A DNA stretch of 64,000 nucleotides, taken from assembly GCA_032620915.1 (NCBI GenBank), contig CP136052.1, forward strand, positions 1,340,501 through 1,404,500, in the 5' to 3' direction. The stretch comes from Oscillospiraceae bacterium NTUH-002-81 (GTDB lineage: Bacteria > Bacillota > Clostridia > Lachnospirales > Lachnospiraceae). A model generated the notes under the pieces. That model did not search any database and had not been told where the DNA came from. It saw only the letters and a program-made list of their open reading frames with translations. Each line of letters opens with the position of its first letter. The first letter of the stretch is position 1. Position numbers and translations under genes: made by a program. Positions 27,308-37,700 of this stretch are shown piece by piece.

Positions 27308-27884
27308 AGTGTTTTCTCCTTTCAATTTTGAAAACTTTGTTTGAAGGGCGGGTTTATATGGATTGGTTTCCCTTTCACCATCCCACGGACAATTTTTGGC
27401 CGTTTGTCAGGTGGCACGAAAAAATCTTTGGTTGTGCAGAAGGCCCTCTATATAACCAACGGACATTTTTTCGAGGTTTGTCCGAAAAAGTTTTGAGGGT
27501 GGAGGCCCCCTCCTGCACGCTCACCTCAAAAGATCCTTTCACTATTCAACGGACAGAATGAATCGGAGTGTCACGATTTTGTCTCACGGACGTTTTCCTC
27601 TCTACCTTTTAACGGACATTTTTCCTCAAAAACTTGGCACCCCCTTTCAAAAAACTTTTCTTGCTCCTGATTCCCCCTCTACTTAGCTAAGTGAATCAGC
27701 GACCGGTTTTGTCCCAGATTTCTCGAAAGAGTTTTGAGGACGGCGAGACAAGCCCTGTGCGCTGCTCCAAATTGCCCTTTCTACTTTCCAACGGACAAAA
27801 TGATGCGGGGCGTTACGATTTTGTCATAACAAGGGCAAAAAAGAAGCGCCTGCCACTACGACAAGCGCTTTGATTTTGCATCAA
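27308..27884. repeat. Iteron-like non-coding region
   Basis: About 575 bp without a gene. The 8-mer AACGGACA, or a one-base variant, occurs six times at 27384, 27458, 27548, 27585, 27611 and 27790. Two longer blocks, about 27472-27587 and 27712-27827, are imperfect direct copies that share GTTTTGAGG, CAACGGACA and ACGATTTTGTC in the same order. A perfect palindrome ACTTAGCTAAGT lies at 27680-27691. The region separates the Rep/Mob-like genes from the next gene and looks like a replication origin, oriT or operator array. Confidence 0.6.
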
Positions 27885-28628
27885 TTATTCGAGCAAATCC
27901 TCTATATCCCTTTGATCGTATTCAGTTTTCCGCATCAGCCGACAGACGCCGTCTGCCTCATCCCGCTGCTGCAAAAGCTGGGTGAACGCCCGATAGAGTG
28001 CGGCCTGCCGACGCTCGATCACGCCGCGATTCTGCTGCATGGCATCCGCTGCTTTGCGGATGGACAGTCCCTCGGAAAAGCGTTTCCGGAAGAGATTGGC
28101 GTAGTCGTTGAGCACCGTTTTGAGCGACTGCTGGGCAAATGCGAGATCCTCACACATGGCCTGATATGCCTCGCGGTTGGATACGCCGATGTACTGCTTC
28201 CGCTCCCGGATGAGTTTGTATCGCCGCAGATCCATCCGGTAGTTTTCGCAGATGTCCTTGGCGTATTCATAGTAGGTTCTGCTGCAACGGATGGCGCGCT
28301 CCGCGTACTCGTCATCAACGTAAGTGAAGGGCTTGCTCTTGGGCTCCGGAAAGCCGTCCTCTGTTACTTCTCCGATCATTTCCGATTCGACCTCACGTCG
28401 GGTCTGACGGATGTATTTATCTCTAAGAATACCATCCACATTCACCTGCTCACAGAAGGACTCCAGGCGAATGGTGTAGTATTCCTCATTGCCTTCCCGG
28501 ATGAAGCTGGCATCCTTGCAGATCACAACAGCTTCGCCGGTATCGATATCTTTTACCACGCGGACAACGTAGATCCGCTTGCCGTCGTATCGTTTATAGT
28601 AACCGGCAAAAACGCGTTTGACTGCCAT
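27885..28628 (-). CDS. Hypothetical element protein with DUF1653-like N-terminus
   Basis: A 247-aa protein starting at ATG 28628; GGAGGGG lies 11 nt upstream. The first 70 residues (VKRVFAGYYKRYDGKRIYVVRVVKDIDTGEAVVICKDAS) resemble small beta domains such as DUF1653, a weak match made by eye. The remainder is helical, with many Tyr/Arg residues and a helix-turn-helix-like segment (SEGLSIRKAADAMQQNRGVIERRQAALYRAF). Function is not recognised. It lies between the iteron-like region and the cargo operons. Confidence 0.6.
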   Translation of the reverse strand: MAVKRVFAGYYKRYDGKRIYVVRVVKDIDTGEAVVICKDASFIREGNEEYYTIRLESFCEQVNVDGILRDKYIRQTRREVESEMIGEVTEDGFPEPKSKPFTYVDDEYAERAIRCSRTYYEYAKDICENYRMDLRRYKLIRERKQYIGVSNREAYQAMCEDLAFAQQSLKTVLNDYANLFRKRFSEGLSIRKAADAMQQNRGVIERRQAALYRAFTQLLQQRDEADGVCRLMRKTEYDQRDIEDLLE

Positions 28629-29103
28629 GCATAGGCCCCTCCTTTCCGGGTGATTTGCTATCAGTATATCATAGAGTGCGGCCGATAAACAGGACAATTT
28701 GAAAAACGCGGATCAGAGAGTATTGAAGAATAGCAAGCACATCCGGTGTCCGTACACACCGGAAAAATGCACGCGCTGCCCCCCTCCGTCCAAGCGTGAA
28801 TTTTATCATTTGGGATACTCCCAAACCCTGTGTTTTTGATAAACCTCGGTTGTAATCAGAGAAATGAGATGATAACAAGAGCAGCACAGACAGCTGGGCT
28901 ACCGAAATGGCAACGGACGCGATTATTTCCAAAATATTTTTGAAAAATCATGCGGATAAATCATTTCGTATTGTAATTTGTCGAAACTTGTGTCATAATT
29001 ATTTACAACGTTGCTAAGCGCTGTTGCGCTTGGCTGCAAGCATGATGAATCAGTGCTCTGCCAAACGGCGGGGCACATTTTGTTTATCAGGAGGAGATTC
29101 CTT
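28629..29103. other. Intergenic control region before the cargo regulator
   Basis: About 475 bp. It contains a perfect hairpin TTTGGGATACTCCCAAA at 28809-28825, nested within a TTTATCA/TGATAAA pair, and a promoter at 28971-28999. An 87-codon minus-strand open frame here has no ribosome-binding site and is not convincing. Confidence 0.5.
28971..28999 (+). promoter_or_regulatory. Putative promoter for XRE regulator and cargo operon
   Basis: TTGTAA and CATAAT are separated by 17 bp, about 105 bp before the XRE gene start. Confidence 0.55.
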
Positions 29104-29322
29104 ATGGCAGTCAGTTATAAAAAGCTCTGGAAAATGCTGATCGACAAAGATATGAAGAAAAAAGATCTCTGCGCGAAAGCCGGTATCAGTACGGCCTCCG
29201 TCACCAAGATGGGCAAAGGCGGCCATGTCACTACAGAGGTGCTTGCTAAGATATGTGCAGCGATGGATTGTGGAGTGGATGATATTATGGAGATTGTGCT
29301 TGATGAAAGTGAGAAAAAATAG
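29104..29322 (+). CDS. XRE-family HTH regulator
   Basis: A 72-aa protein (MAVSYKKLWKMLIDKDMKKKDLCAKAGISTASVTKMGKGGHVTTEVLAKICAAMDCGVDDIMEI), a minimal Cro/C1-type helix-turn-helix of the YozG-like kind. The start is ATG 29104 after AGGAGGAG; longer in-frame extensions lack a ribosome-binding site. It precedes the four-gene helicase operon. A copy of the last codons of this gene and its 3' flank recurs at 40004, after that operon. Such small regulators often stand before restriction or defence operons. Confidence 0.85.
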   Translation: MAVSYKKLWKMLIDKDMKKKDLCAKAGISTASVTKMGKGGHVTTEVLAKICAAMDCGVDDIMEIVLDESEKK

Positions 29323-29359
29323 AGAAAAGATAATGTAAAATCCTTCTCAAATTGTAAGG
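29287..29359 (+). repeat. Flanking direct repeat, left copy
   Basis: A 73-bp stretch covering the last codons of the XRE gene and its 3' flank, ending AAATTGTAAGG. It matches 40004-40075 with roughly 80 percent identity and two small gaps; 33 of the final 38 positions are the same. Confidence 0.8.
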
Positions 29360-29411
29360 CCAGAATGAAAAAATTTGAGGAATCCAGAAAACAACATAAG
29401 GAGGAATGCAT

Positions 29412-30971
29412 ATGGCTTCACTAACACATGTCTGTATGTGGGCGGATAATGGCTGGAAGCGAATTACAGCAGAACAAGCCGCCAGATTGCATCCGGGTGG
29501 AACTGTATCTGCTCATAGTGGTCTGTTTATGTGTGAACTCTGTGGCCAGTATGTTATTCTTACCAACGGTGATATTAGGATACGCTACTTCAAACACAGT
29601 GCTTATGAGAAAAGCAAAGATTGTCCTGAGCGCACATTCGGAGCTGGATATTCAATCTCTTACGGTTCTCAGGAACACGATTTACCAATCCGTATTACAA
29701 GCGTATCCTCATCTTCTTTCAGCTTTGAAGTCGGCTTGATTCGTGTTCCAATAAGTTCTCTCGGCAAGGATTTTTGTATAGAAATCAAACCAAAGGGAGC
29801 ATTTGATATACCCTATGTGTATACCAAAGAACGTCTGAACTACGACAGTATTACATATCTTCCTATCGGTGAAAGGCCGTTTGAAAAATACACTCTCAGT
29901 TTCCAAAATGGAAACGATAAATTACGTGAATTCTGGCCGGCAGAGATTAAAGGCATTGATCCGGAAGGCACATTGTTTGAAAAAGTTTCCGGCAAAAAAC
30001 TCTCATATGATGCCGATGTTGAGATTGGTAAAGAATACTACCTGCTAAAACGTGGCTACATCTATAGGAAGTCATTCAGCAGCGTGCGAATTCAAGAAAT
30101 CATGCAAAAACGAATCGGGTGGGAAACTTGGAGTCTCTATGTGGTTTCTGCATCTGCATTTAATGAAGATGCAGCCCGATTCTATCTCGACTTCCATTGT
30201 CGGCTGACAGATCACCCTATTTCATTGCAACCGGTATGGCCGTTATTTGTTGAAGGAAATTATATTGTTAAGCACAATCAAAACAGTATGTATATGCTTA
30301 TCGAAGGTAATGTAGCCGCAGTTAAAACATTTCCTTCTGTGACAGTTCGTCAGCTAAATTACAATTCATCTCAGTCAAAACTATATGAGGTGTTTTGTTC
30401 CGGCAGACAGCAGTTAATATCTGCTGGCCGCACTCAAGCCTTACAATACACATACCTTTGGAAAGAGCCTCTTGATCAAGTGGGCTTGCATCCAGAAGTT
30501 TCAGTAACCGATATTGCAGGTGCTGAGGTTGATCCTGGCGAGACCGATACTTTACCGCACGACAAAACATTGCGCTTCAAATCAACATTTGATGGAGAGC
30601 TAATTATCTTCAACAATAACCGTGTTGTAGATAAGCGGAAATTATCCGCTGACAAATATATAGAGTTGAACGGACTATCCTACGGTTTAGGCGTTCAAGT
30701 TGTCATTGGCTTTGATGTCATCTGGCAAATCGATTTCAAGAAGCAACAGCCCATCGTTGTAAATGACGAAATTGAAATGCTGAAGCGAATTACTAATGTA
30801 TCAGAGGCAACAATCCCGGCTCCGCACTCTTTGCGAAATATGTTAGCGGGTATGAATTGCTATCCGCAGGTATGTCAGTGGATACGAAAATGTATTAAAA
30901 ATGGCACCATTAATGAGCAATCATACCGCAGATTGCAAGAGGCCTATCGCAGCATGAATACGAATAGATAA
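29412..30971 (+). CDS. Helicase-operon protein 1, N-terminal zinc-binding
   Basis: A 519-aa protein starting at ATG 29412, 7 nt after AGGAGGA; an ATG at 29406 is too close to the box. The N-terminus has a zinc-site pattern SGLFMCELCGQYV ... RYFKHSAYEKSKDCPER (C-x2-C, H, C), reminiscent of CoiA-like domains. The rest is predicted beta-rich (VDPGETDTLPHDKTLRFKSTFDGELIIF) and ends in a helical segment. No enzymatic motif is seen. It is the first gene of a tight operon (12 bp to the next). By size and order it could correspond to a DruB-like subunit; this is a hypothesis only. Confidence 0.7.
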   Translation: MASLTHVCMWADNGWKRITAEQAARLHPGGTVSAHSGLFMCELCGQYVILTNGDIRIRYFKHSAYEKSKDCPERTFGAGYSISYGSQEHDLPIRITSVSSSSFSFEVGLIRVPISSLGKDFCIEIKPKGAFDIPYVYTKERLNYDSITYLPIGERPFEKYTLSFQNGNDKLREFWPAEIKGIDPEGTLFEKVSGKKLSYDADVEIGKEYYLLKRGYIYRKSFSSVRIQEIMQKRIGWETWSLYVVSASAFNEDAARFYLDFHCRLTDHPISLQPVWPLFVEGNYIVKHNQNSMYMLIEGNVAAVKTFPSVTVRQLNYNSSQSKLYEVFCSGRQQLISAGRTQALQYTYLWKEPLDQVGLHPEVSVTDIAGAEVDPGETDTLPHDKTLRFKSTFDGELIIFNNNRVVDKRKLSADKYIELNGLSYGLGVQVVIGFDVIWQIDFKKQQPIVVNDEIEMLKRITNVSEATIPAPHSLRNMLAGMNCYPQVCQWIRKCIKNGTINEQSYRRLQEAYRSMNTNR

Positions 30972-30982
30972 GGAGATGCATT

Positions 30983-33748
30983 ATGAATTACATTGATCTT
31001 CTTACTCAGGAAGAAAAACCAATCCTCTGTAGAATCATCACTGGTAGAGATTTCAAAGAACTCTTTAAAAGAAACGAACAGGAATTCTCGAAAATACGAA
31101 AAGGATTCAGAGCCAAATCATTGACAGAGCAGCAAGCGCTTTCGATTGCTATAGTCAATGTTGATAAGCCCTTTATTGCAATGTGGGTCAATACAAGGGT
31201 AGATATCTGGCTTAAGGAAATTCAGGAAAATATTGAGGAACTTGAAGAGGAGGGTTCAACGCATGACATTGCCCTGGCATCGACTATGCTTGACTCCGTC
31301 TTTGCCAATAATGTTGATTTATACCTCAAACTTGCAGGAAAAACTATGGATGCGGATGTCCGCTCTAAACTTCATGAAAGAATGGAGAGCATCAAATCTG
31401 AGCGTGCAAGGAATGCGGAGGTGGCTGACCGTATTAAGGTTATGGAAGAAGAAAAACGCCATCTACTCGATCAAATTGCTGCTGCTCAGCAGAGTGTTAA
31501 TACTATAAAGGCGGAATACGAACGGAAAATACAAGAGCTTGAACAGGATAAAGACACATTGGAATCCTTGTTAGCTGAAGCGCAAGAGAGAATTACTGAG
31601 TTGCAGACTGCTCCTACCGCTGCTAAAAGTGACGATGCCGATTATCTCGCACAGTTTGACGATACAGATACTTCTGTTCTGCCCTCTGTTGGTAGCGATG
31701 AGATCGTTTCTTTATGTGGTGTTATCTCAGATTACAATGGGCAGAAATGGCTTATTCGACATGCTGATTTGAGTCATAATGGGCACTATCACATTTTCCG
31801 CAAAAGTGAAGATGTTCCGCCGTACTTCACAAATAGAGACAAGATTTTCTATAAGGACGGCCCTTCCAATGACGGTTTTTATGGCATTTGGACTTGGTCC
31901 GCAACTCCGAATGAGAAGGACCCTTCCAAGGATTATATATTATCCCGGTACAACATGGATCTTGATGCCATTGAAGTCGTTACCATTTCAGAAGCATCAA
32001 ACCTTGACAACCTGATCAATCTGCTGAAAAACGGGATCGAATACCAACCTCATAGTCATAGAGTCATGTTCGCCTTTTATGCATCCAAAGGACAGTACAT
32101 GGGCATTCTGTGCAACACCCAAGAACTCAACACGGTTAATGGAAAAACTGCCTTTGCTGAAGATTGCATTGAAGTACCAGTATATGAATTTACTGGTGGC
32201 AACATTTTGCGTTTGGATAATGGGCTCTCTTTCTATAGAAATGCGTTTGCTGGTCTTCCAAGTAAGCTTTATCAATTGAAAAGTCCACTTGATATTGTAA
32301 AGAATATCGTTTTCTCTTCAATTTCTTGGGGTACATATAAAACAAGAGGGTTGACTCGTGCCGAGTATAGAACCTTCAAGGATTTTCTCGGTTCAATTCC
32401 GGTTGACGACATAACGCGCAAGATTGAGACTGCGTGCCGTTGCTCCAATTCCGCTGCTAAAGAATTGCTGGATGAATTCCTAAATGTGGTCTGGAAATAC
32501 GTTGATGGAGATAGTTTAGAAGACGAAATAATCCTCTCTGCTATTTCTGCAAGTACTGAACTTCAGGAAAGAATAAAAGCACTCATTCGAACGGATTGGG
32601 AAGCAGAGAATAAAAGCTTACTAGATAAAGCCCAGAAAAAACTCGATTCACTTGATGCCCAGTTAAAATCTGCTACTATTAGTTTAACCAAAGCACAAGA
32701 AGCGTTTAATAAAACAAAATCGGAAGAAGAACGTCTTGCCGGTGTCATAGCAGAAAAAGAAAAACTGGCTGAGGATGTTGAAGTAGCAGTTGCTGAAAGA
32801 ATACAAAAGGCACGCGAAAACGCGGCAGATTTCATTGCAAATATGGCTTTTGTTGGTGGACAACCGATTCAAGTTGCAGCCACAGAAACTCCTGCCGCAG
32901 TTGAAGTTTCGTCCAAACCTGTTATTGCCCCATATCACACTTTTTCAGCATTCGATGATCTAAATGATCTCGAAGTTCATCACTCTTGGGCAGATGTCAT
33001 TAATACAGCCGCATTTGAACTCAAGGAAGCTGGTGTAGCAGAAAAATACAGAAGCAGCCTAGCCGCGTTCCTCTGCGCTGCCTATATCGAAAAACAGCCA
33101 ATTTTTCTTGTTGGCCCTAATGCAATTGACATTGTTCAAGCATTCAGTGCAGCCGTAACAGGTCATAAATATGGAATGCTCTGCTGTGAGGGCGGTTATT
33201 GCAATCAGGTAATCACTGAAATTGGCACCGATGGCGAAGACATCGTGATAATCAACAATCTTCTTGCAAGTGGCTGGATGAACAGACTCCCGGAGATTCT
33301 TTCTCAAAAAGATATTTTCTATGTTGCCACCCATCCATATGCAGAAGATATCCAAGTTGAGCCAAAGAGCCTGTACGGATTTATGCTACCGCTGTTTACA
33401 GAGTTTTTTGTGGATGAAAAAGCTACCGGAAAATACTATGGAGGTTATTTTGCTGAGGACTTCAAAACCTACTCAACGCCAAAGGGTACACGTAAAGATT
33501 TAAGGGTCCTTTCAAAATTAAAGATAGGTTCGTTAGTCAGGAACCGAATCAACAGACTTGTTGCTACGATGCACGGCATTTACTCTGCAACAACAACGGA
33601 TGAGGACTTCTTATATGCTGTCCTTCCTATTGCTTATGCTTCACTGGAAATTAATGAACTCACAGAGGCGATTGCTGATCCTCAAAAGGATATCGCAATT
33701 TCTGAAGGCCTCAAGCGTGATCTGCAGTATGTTTTAGGAGAATTCTAA
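30983..33748 (+). CDS. Helicase-operon protein 2: coiled coils plus degenerate ATPase-like C-terminus
   Basis: A 921-aa protein. Residues about 125-205 form a coiled coil (RIKVMEEEKRHLLDQIAAAQQ ... ELEQDKDTLESLLAEA), and about 535-610 a second one. Between them is a domain containing WLIRHADLSHNGHYHIFRKSEDVPPYF. The C-terminal part resembles an AAA+/McrB-like core: IFLVGPNAIDIVQAF sits where a Walker A would be but lacks the GKS/T, and EDIVIINNLL looks like a degenerate Walker B. It is thus probably a non-hydrolysing scaffold. Its stop overlaps the next start (TAATGA), so the subunits are likely made in fixed ratio. Function not recognised. Confidence 0.7.
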   Translation: MNYIDLLTQEEKPILCRIITGRDFKELFKRNEQEFSKIRKGFRAKSLTEQQALSIAIVNVDKPFIAMWVNTRVDIWLKEIQENIEELEEEGSTHDIALASTMLDSVFANNVDLYLKLAGKTMDADVRSKLHERMESIKSERARNAEVADRIKVMEEEKRHLLDQIAAAQQSVNTIKAEYERKIQELEQDKDTLESLLAEAQERITELQTAPTAAKSDDADYLAQFDDTDTSVLPSVGSDEIVSLCGVISDYNGQKWLIRHADLSHNGHYHIFRKSEDVPPYFTNRDKIFYKDGPSNDGFYGIWTWSATPNEKDPSKDYILSRYNMDLDAIEVVTISEASNLDNLINLLKNGIEYQPHSHRVMFAFYASKGQYMGILCNTQELNTVNGKTAFAEDCIEVPVYEFTGGNILRLDNGLSFYRNAFAGLPSKLYQLKSPLDIVKNIVFSSISWGTYKTRGLTRAEYRTFKDFLGSIPVDDITRKIETACRCSNSAAKELLDEFLNVVWKYVDGDSLEDEIILSAISASTELQERIKALIRTDWEAENKSLLDKAQKKLDSLDAQLKSATISLTKAQEAFNKTKSEEERLAGVIAEKEKLAEDVEVAVAERIQKARENAADFIANMAFVGGQPIQVAATETPAAVEVSSKPVIAPYHTFSAFDDLNDLEVHHSWADVINTAAFELKEAGVAEKYRSSLAAFLCAAYIEKQPIFLVGPNAIDIVQAFSAAVTGHKYGMLCCEGGYCNQVITEIGTDGEDIVIINNLLASGWMNRLPEILSQKDIFYVATHPYAEDIQVEPKSLYGFMLPLFTEFFVDEKATGKYYGGYFAEDFKTYSTPKGTRKDLRVLSKLKIGSLVRNRINRLVATMHGIYSATTTDEDFLYAVLPIAYASLEINELTEAIADPQKDIAISEGLKRDLQYVLGEF

Positions 33749-34758
33749 TGAATAAGTATAATGGGCTGCTTTCGTCAGTGGCGCACAAGTATCATATCTG
33801 CAAAGGAGAACGAGAAACAGAGAACGAATGGAAAACTCGTCTGGTGTATAGTATCTGTGGAATGATGGCTTATGCTTCGCTCTGGGACGACTCGGAAGAA
33901 GGCACCATTTCCATTGTGCACTTAAAAAGGAAAGTCCGCAGCATGCTTGCAAATTACAAATCAATGTACCCGGAGCTGTCTGGCAGCTTACCATATGTTT
34001 CTGAAGAGCTCGAAGATGAGATTGCAGACCAATTCTTAAGCACTGGCGTGGTTTATCACCGCCCCAACCGAATAGTTCCATCAATGAAGCATGAAGAACC
34101 GTTTGGTGATATCTTATTTCAAAGAGGTATTGCTTTGGATAGTATTTCCTGTGTATCCGGTATTGGATTTTATTCAAAACAGTATGGAGCAAAAAATACA
34201 GATAAGATAAAGGCAATGTTCGGTCTCGACCAAGAGAATTTACAAACATTGTGGCGTATAACGCTGTCTGCTGCTTCTTGGAAATCCGATCTGTCGTTTG
34301 AGCAAAATACAGAGTACCTTCGCTTAAAACCGCACTTCTCTCAAGGGTACTGGGTAAACAAGCCGGATACGACTGGTACTGTTTCGATTCTTCGAACCGG
34401 AATGAAAGGTTCACAGTTATACTATCTTTACCGCTATTATGGCACCACGATGGAAGTCAGCCCACTCCCACAGTGGCAGGTAGAGTTCTACAATTACAGA
34501 TCGCTTGCATGTGCCTGTCTCTCTACCTATGGAACATTGCCGCCAATAGAGTATTTCGAGGATGGAGCATTAGTCCATGTACATATGAATTATTTGCTCC
34601 CACCACGTGAACTTGAGTTTTTAAAACTCTATAGCTGGCCTGAGATATGCACATCACTCCCGTGCAATTTTAGGCGAAAGCTCTCAATAGAAGTCTTTAC
34701 AGCCATTAAGAATGTTCTATCTGATGAGGGATATGAATTTAAAGGAGGGACAATCTGA
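33748..34758 (+). CDS. Helicase-operon protein 3, unknown
   Basis: A 336-aa protein with no motif I recognise. It begins MNKYNGLLSSVAHKYHICKGERETENEWKTRLVYSICGMMAYASLWDD, is mixed alpha/beta with many aromatic residues, and has no signal peptide or membrane segment. The start overlaps the upstream stop and its own stop overlaps the helicase start (TGATG), so it is translationally coupled to both. The size and place just before the large helicase recall DruD of type I Druantia, without detectable motif evidence. It probably acts as a subunit of the helicase complex. Confidence 0.7.
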   Translation: MNKYNGLLSSVAHKYHICKGERETENEWKTRLVYSICGMMAYASLWDDSEEGTISIVHLKRKVRSMLANYKSMYPELSGSLPYVSEELEDEIADQFLSTGVVYHRPNRIVPSMKHEEPFGDILFQRGIALDSISCVSGIGFYSKQYGAKNTDKIKAMFGLDQENLQTLWRITLSAASWKSDLSFEQNTEYLRLKPHFSQGYWVNKPDTTGTVSILRTGMKGSQLYYLYRYYGTTMEVSPLPQWQVEFYNYRSLACACLSTYGTLPPIEYFEDGALVHVHMNYLLPPRELEFLKLYSWPEICTSLPCNFRRKLSIEVFTAIKNVLSDEGYEFKGGTI

Positions 34759-37700
34759 TGCCAAACGGAGCAAATTCTGTTCATAAGCAGTTGCGAACGG
34801 AGTTGGAAGACTATATTAAATCACAGTATTTCGGAAAGTCTCCCCTCCTGCTCTCTGCCTTAAGCGATCATATTGATGATGAGGGACTGCTTTACCAGAA
34901 ACCCTTTATTGAGTCATCTCCGGCATACGTTACTGTCCAAAACGGCATTGAAACAGCATCCATAGAACCTTGGCTGAAAGATTATTTTTTACAGTTGGCA
35001 GAAGCGGGTATCGGTGTTTTCCCATCTCCATTTGCTCACCAGATATCTGCGCTTGAAGCAGCAACCAGAGGTGAAAACCTGTTTGTGTCAACGGGTACTG
35101 GTTCTGGTAAAACTGAGTGTTTTATGTGGCCGCTTCTTGCGAAGATGGCTGATGAAGCGAGAAACTCCAAAGAATCATGGGCAAAACGAGGTGTTCGCAC
35201 AATTGTTATGTATCCCATGAACGCTCTGGTTTCAGATCAGGTTAGCCGACTCAGAAGGATGATTGGAGATCCTGATAAGAAGTTTATCAAGATATTCAGA
35301 AACACCTGCGGTGACGAAGTTCGCCGTCCCCAATTTGGTATGTATACTGGTCGAACCCCATATCCTGGAGCGCAGCCTTCTACAGAACAGGACAGAAAAC
35401 TTGAAAAAACTTTGGCCAGAATGTCTTTCCCGCAAAGTGATTCTGAACAAGAATACTTCAATCACCTTCTCAAAGAGGGAAAGATCCCCGCAAAGGCAGA
35501 TATGCATCAGTTTCTGCAAGGACTTCATGAGAGTAGGCATATTCCAAACGATGAGGACGCAGAGCTAATAACCCGCTTTGAAATGCAGCAATTTTGCCCA
35601 GACATTCTCATCACAAACTATTCTATGCTGGAATATATGTTGCTGCGCCCTAGAGAACAGAAAATCTGGGATGATACTCGCGAGTGGCTTGCTTCGAACA
35701 ACGAGAACAAATTGCTGTTTGTTATTGATGAAGCACACATGTACCGTGGTTCATCAGGCGGTGAAGTTGCGTTGCTGATTCGCAGACTTTTCCATAAACT
35801 TGGCATTAGCCGTGACCGCATGCAATTTATACTTACAACCGCAAGTATGCCCAACAAGAATCAGCAAGACGTTGATTCAGTAATGAAGTTTGCAAATGAG
35901 CTTACTGCCTCCGACAAAGCAACCCGGTTTTGCTATCTCACCGGCGAAAGAGAAGTCATTGATGGTCAGTTGAAATATGACATACCTGCTGAGCTTCTCT
36001 TAAGCTCAGATCCTAGCCAATTTGAGGACAAGGATGACTTAAAGCTTTCTGCGCTCTTGTCGTTCTGGCGTCAATTGGAAGGCTTTGACCAGAATATCAA
36101 CTCCTTGGAAGCAATCTGCAACTGGATGTACGACAATCTTGTCTATTATCGCCCGTTCCATGAACTCATCAAGTATTGTCGTGGGAATGCAGTATCCCTA
36201 GGAGAGTTGTCTTACGGTATCTTTCCGGATCTCAGTCAGGAAAATGCTTTAAAAGCGGTCAGTGTCCTTCTGGCAATTGCACCACTTGCAAAAAACGCCA
36301 AGGGTTCTGTCCTTTTCCCTGCACGCATGCATATGCTTTTCAAAGGCATTTCTGGAGTTTATGCCTGTGCCAATGCGAATTGCAGCCGTTCTCATTCGGA
36401 AGGAGGTCTCACTTTAGGTGAGGTCTATTTGTCTGATGGTAATTTGATTTGCCCCCATTGTGGCAGTGTGGTCTATGAGCTTTATAATGACAGACGCTGT
36501 GGTGCGCTATTCTTCAAGGGCTATGTCCTTGAAGATGACTCGGAACTTCATGGAAATGTATACCTGTGGCGCTACCCCGGTCAGTTAATGGATCACAGGA
36601 TGAAAGAAGTACATCTGTTTATTCCAATTGACGATTTTGAGCTACCTGCAAAACAGGGTAAAAACGCCATCAAACCCTGTTATCTTGATGTGAAGAGCGG
36701 GTTTATCAACTTTACGGATGACTCTTCCGCTGGTAAGTCATGGATTAGAAAGCTATACTACTGCAACTACTCTGCAAAAGGCAGGCCGCAGATCATTACC
36801 TTCCCGACCTGCCCGCATTGCAGGCATCAACTTTCTACATCGCAGCTTACCTCATTCAGCACTCGAGGTAATCAGTCTTTCTTCAACTTGATTAAGTCGC
36901 AGTTCCAACTGCAACCTGCTGTACCAGGAAAGGACAGTGATCCTGTTCGTTTTCCTAACGAGGGACGCAAGGTTTTGCTTTTCTCTGATAGCCGTCAACG
37001 TGCAGCAAAACTGGCTAGAGATATGTCTGATGCTTCGGACATTTCTGCTGCAAGGCAGTTATTTGCAATAGCGATAAAAACAATGGAAGAGCAAACAGTC
37101 GAGCAATCCATGAATACGCTGTACGATTATTTCTGCCTTGCAGCTGGTCAGCGTCATGTGCAGATGTTCCATGCCGATGAACGCACAAAATTCGCTGAAG
37201 ATTGTGCTTCCGCGCTGAATAATTACAATCGATGCGTAAAACGGGGAAGGGACTACGCTCCGCGATTTACGATTGCGAACGCGCCTGTACAGATGCAAGA
37301 ATACCTTCTTCGACTGTTCGCTGGAGGTTATAACACTTTGTACGACTCCGCTACGAGCTGGATTGAACCTACCGATCAGGCACTTTTTAATGCTGTCGAT
37401 GCTCTCGAGGAAAACCATGTGACGGTCACCGATGAGGAGTTTATCAATCTCTTCAATGCTTGGATTCTATCGATCTGTGATATGTCTACTGCTCTTGGCC
37501 ATACCATCAATGATACGGTTCGGTTAAAGGTTCGCCCAAAGCGAGGTGGTTATGGACTTGATAAAGATTGGGAGTTTTCGAAAGTCATCCGAGAGATCAT
37601 GGGTTGGAGTGACGGAAATGAAACTGAGATGGCTTGGAAACGAGTATTGAAAGAAGCATTCCTTGACTCAGCGCAACCTGATAACGGCAAACTATATATT

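Noticed and set aside
28669-28932. An 87-codon minus-strand frame with a hydrophobic start
   Set aside because: No ribosome-binding site, and it overlaps structured palindromes; more likely control DNA.
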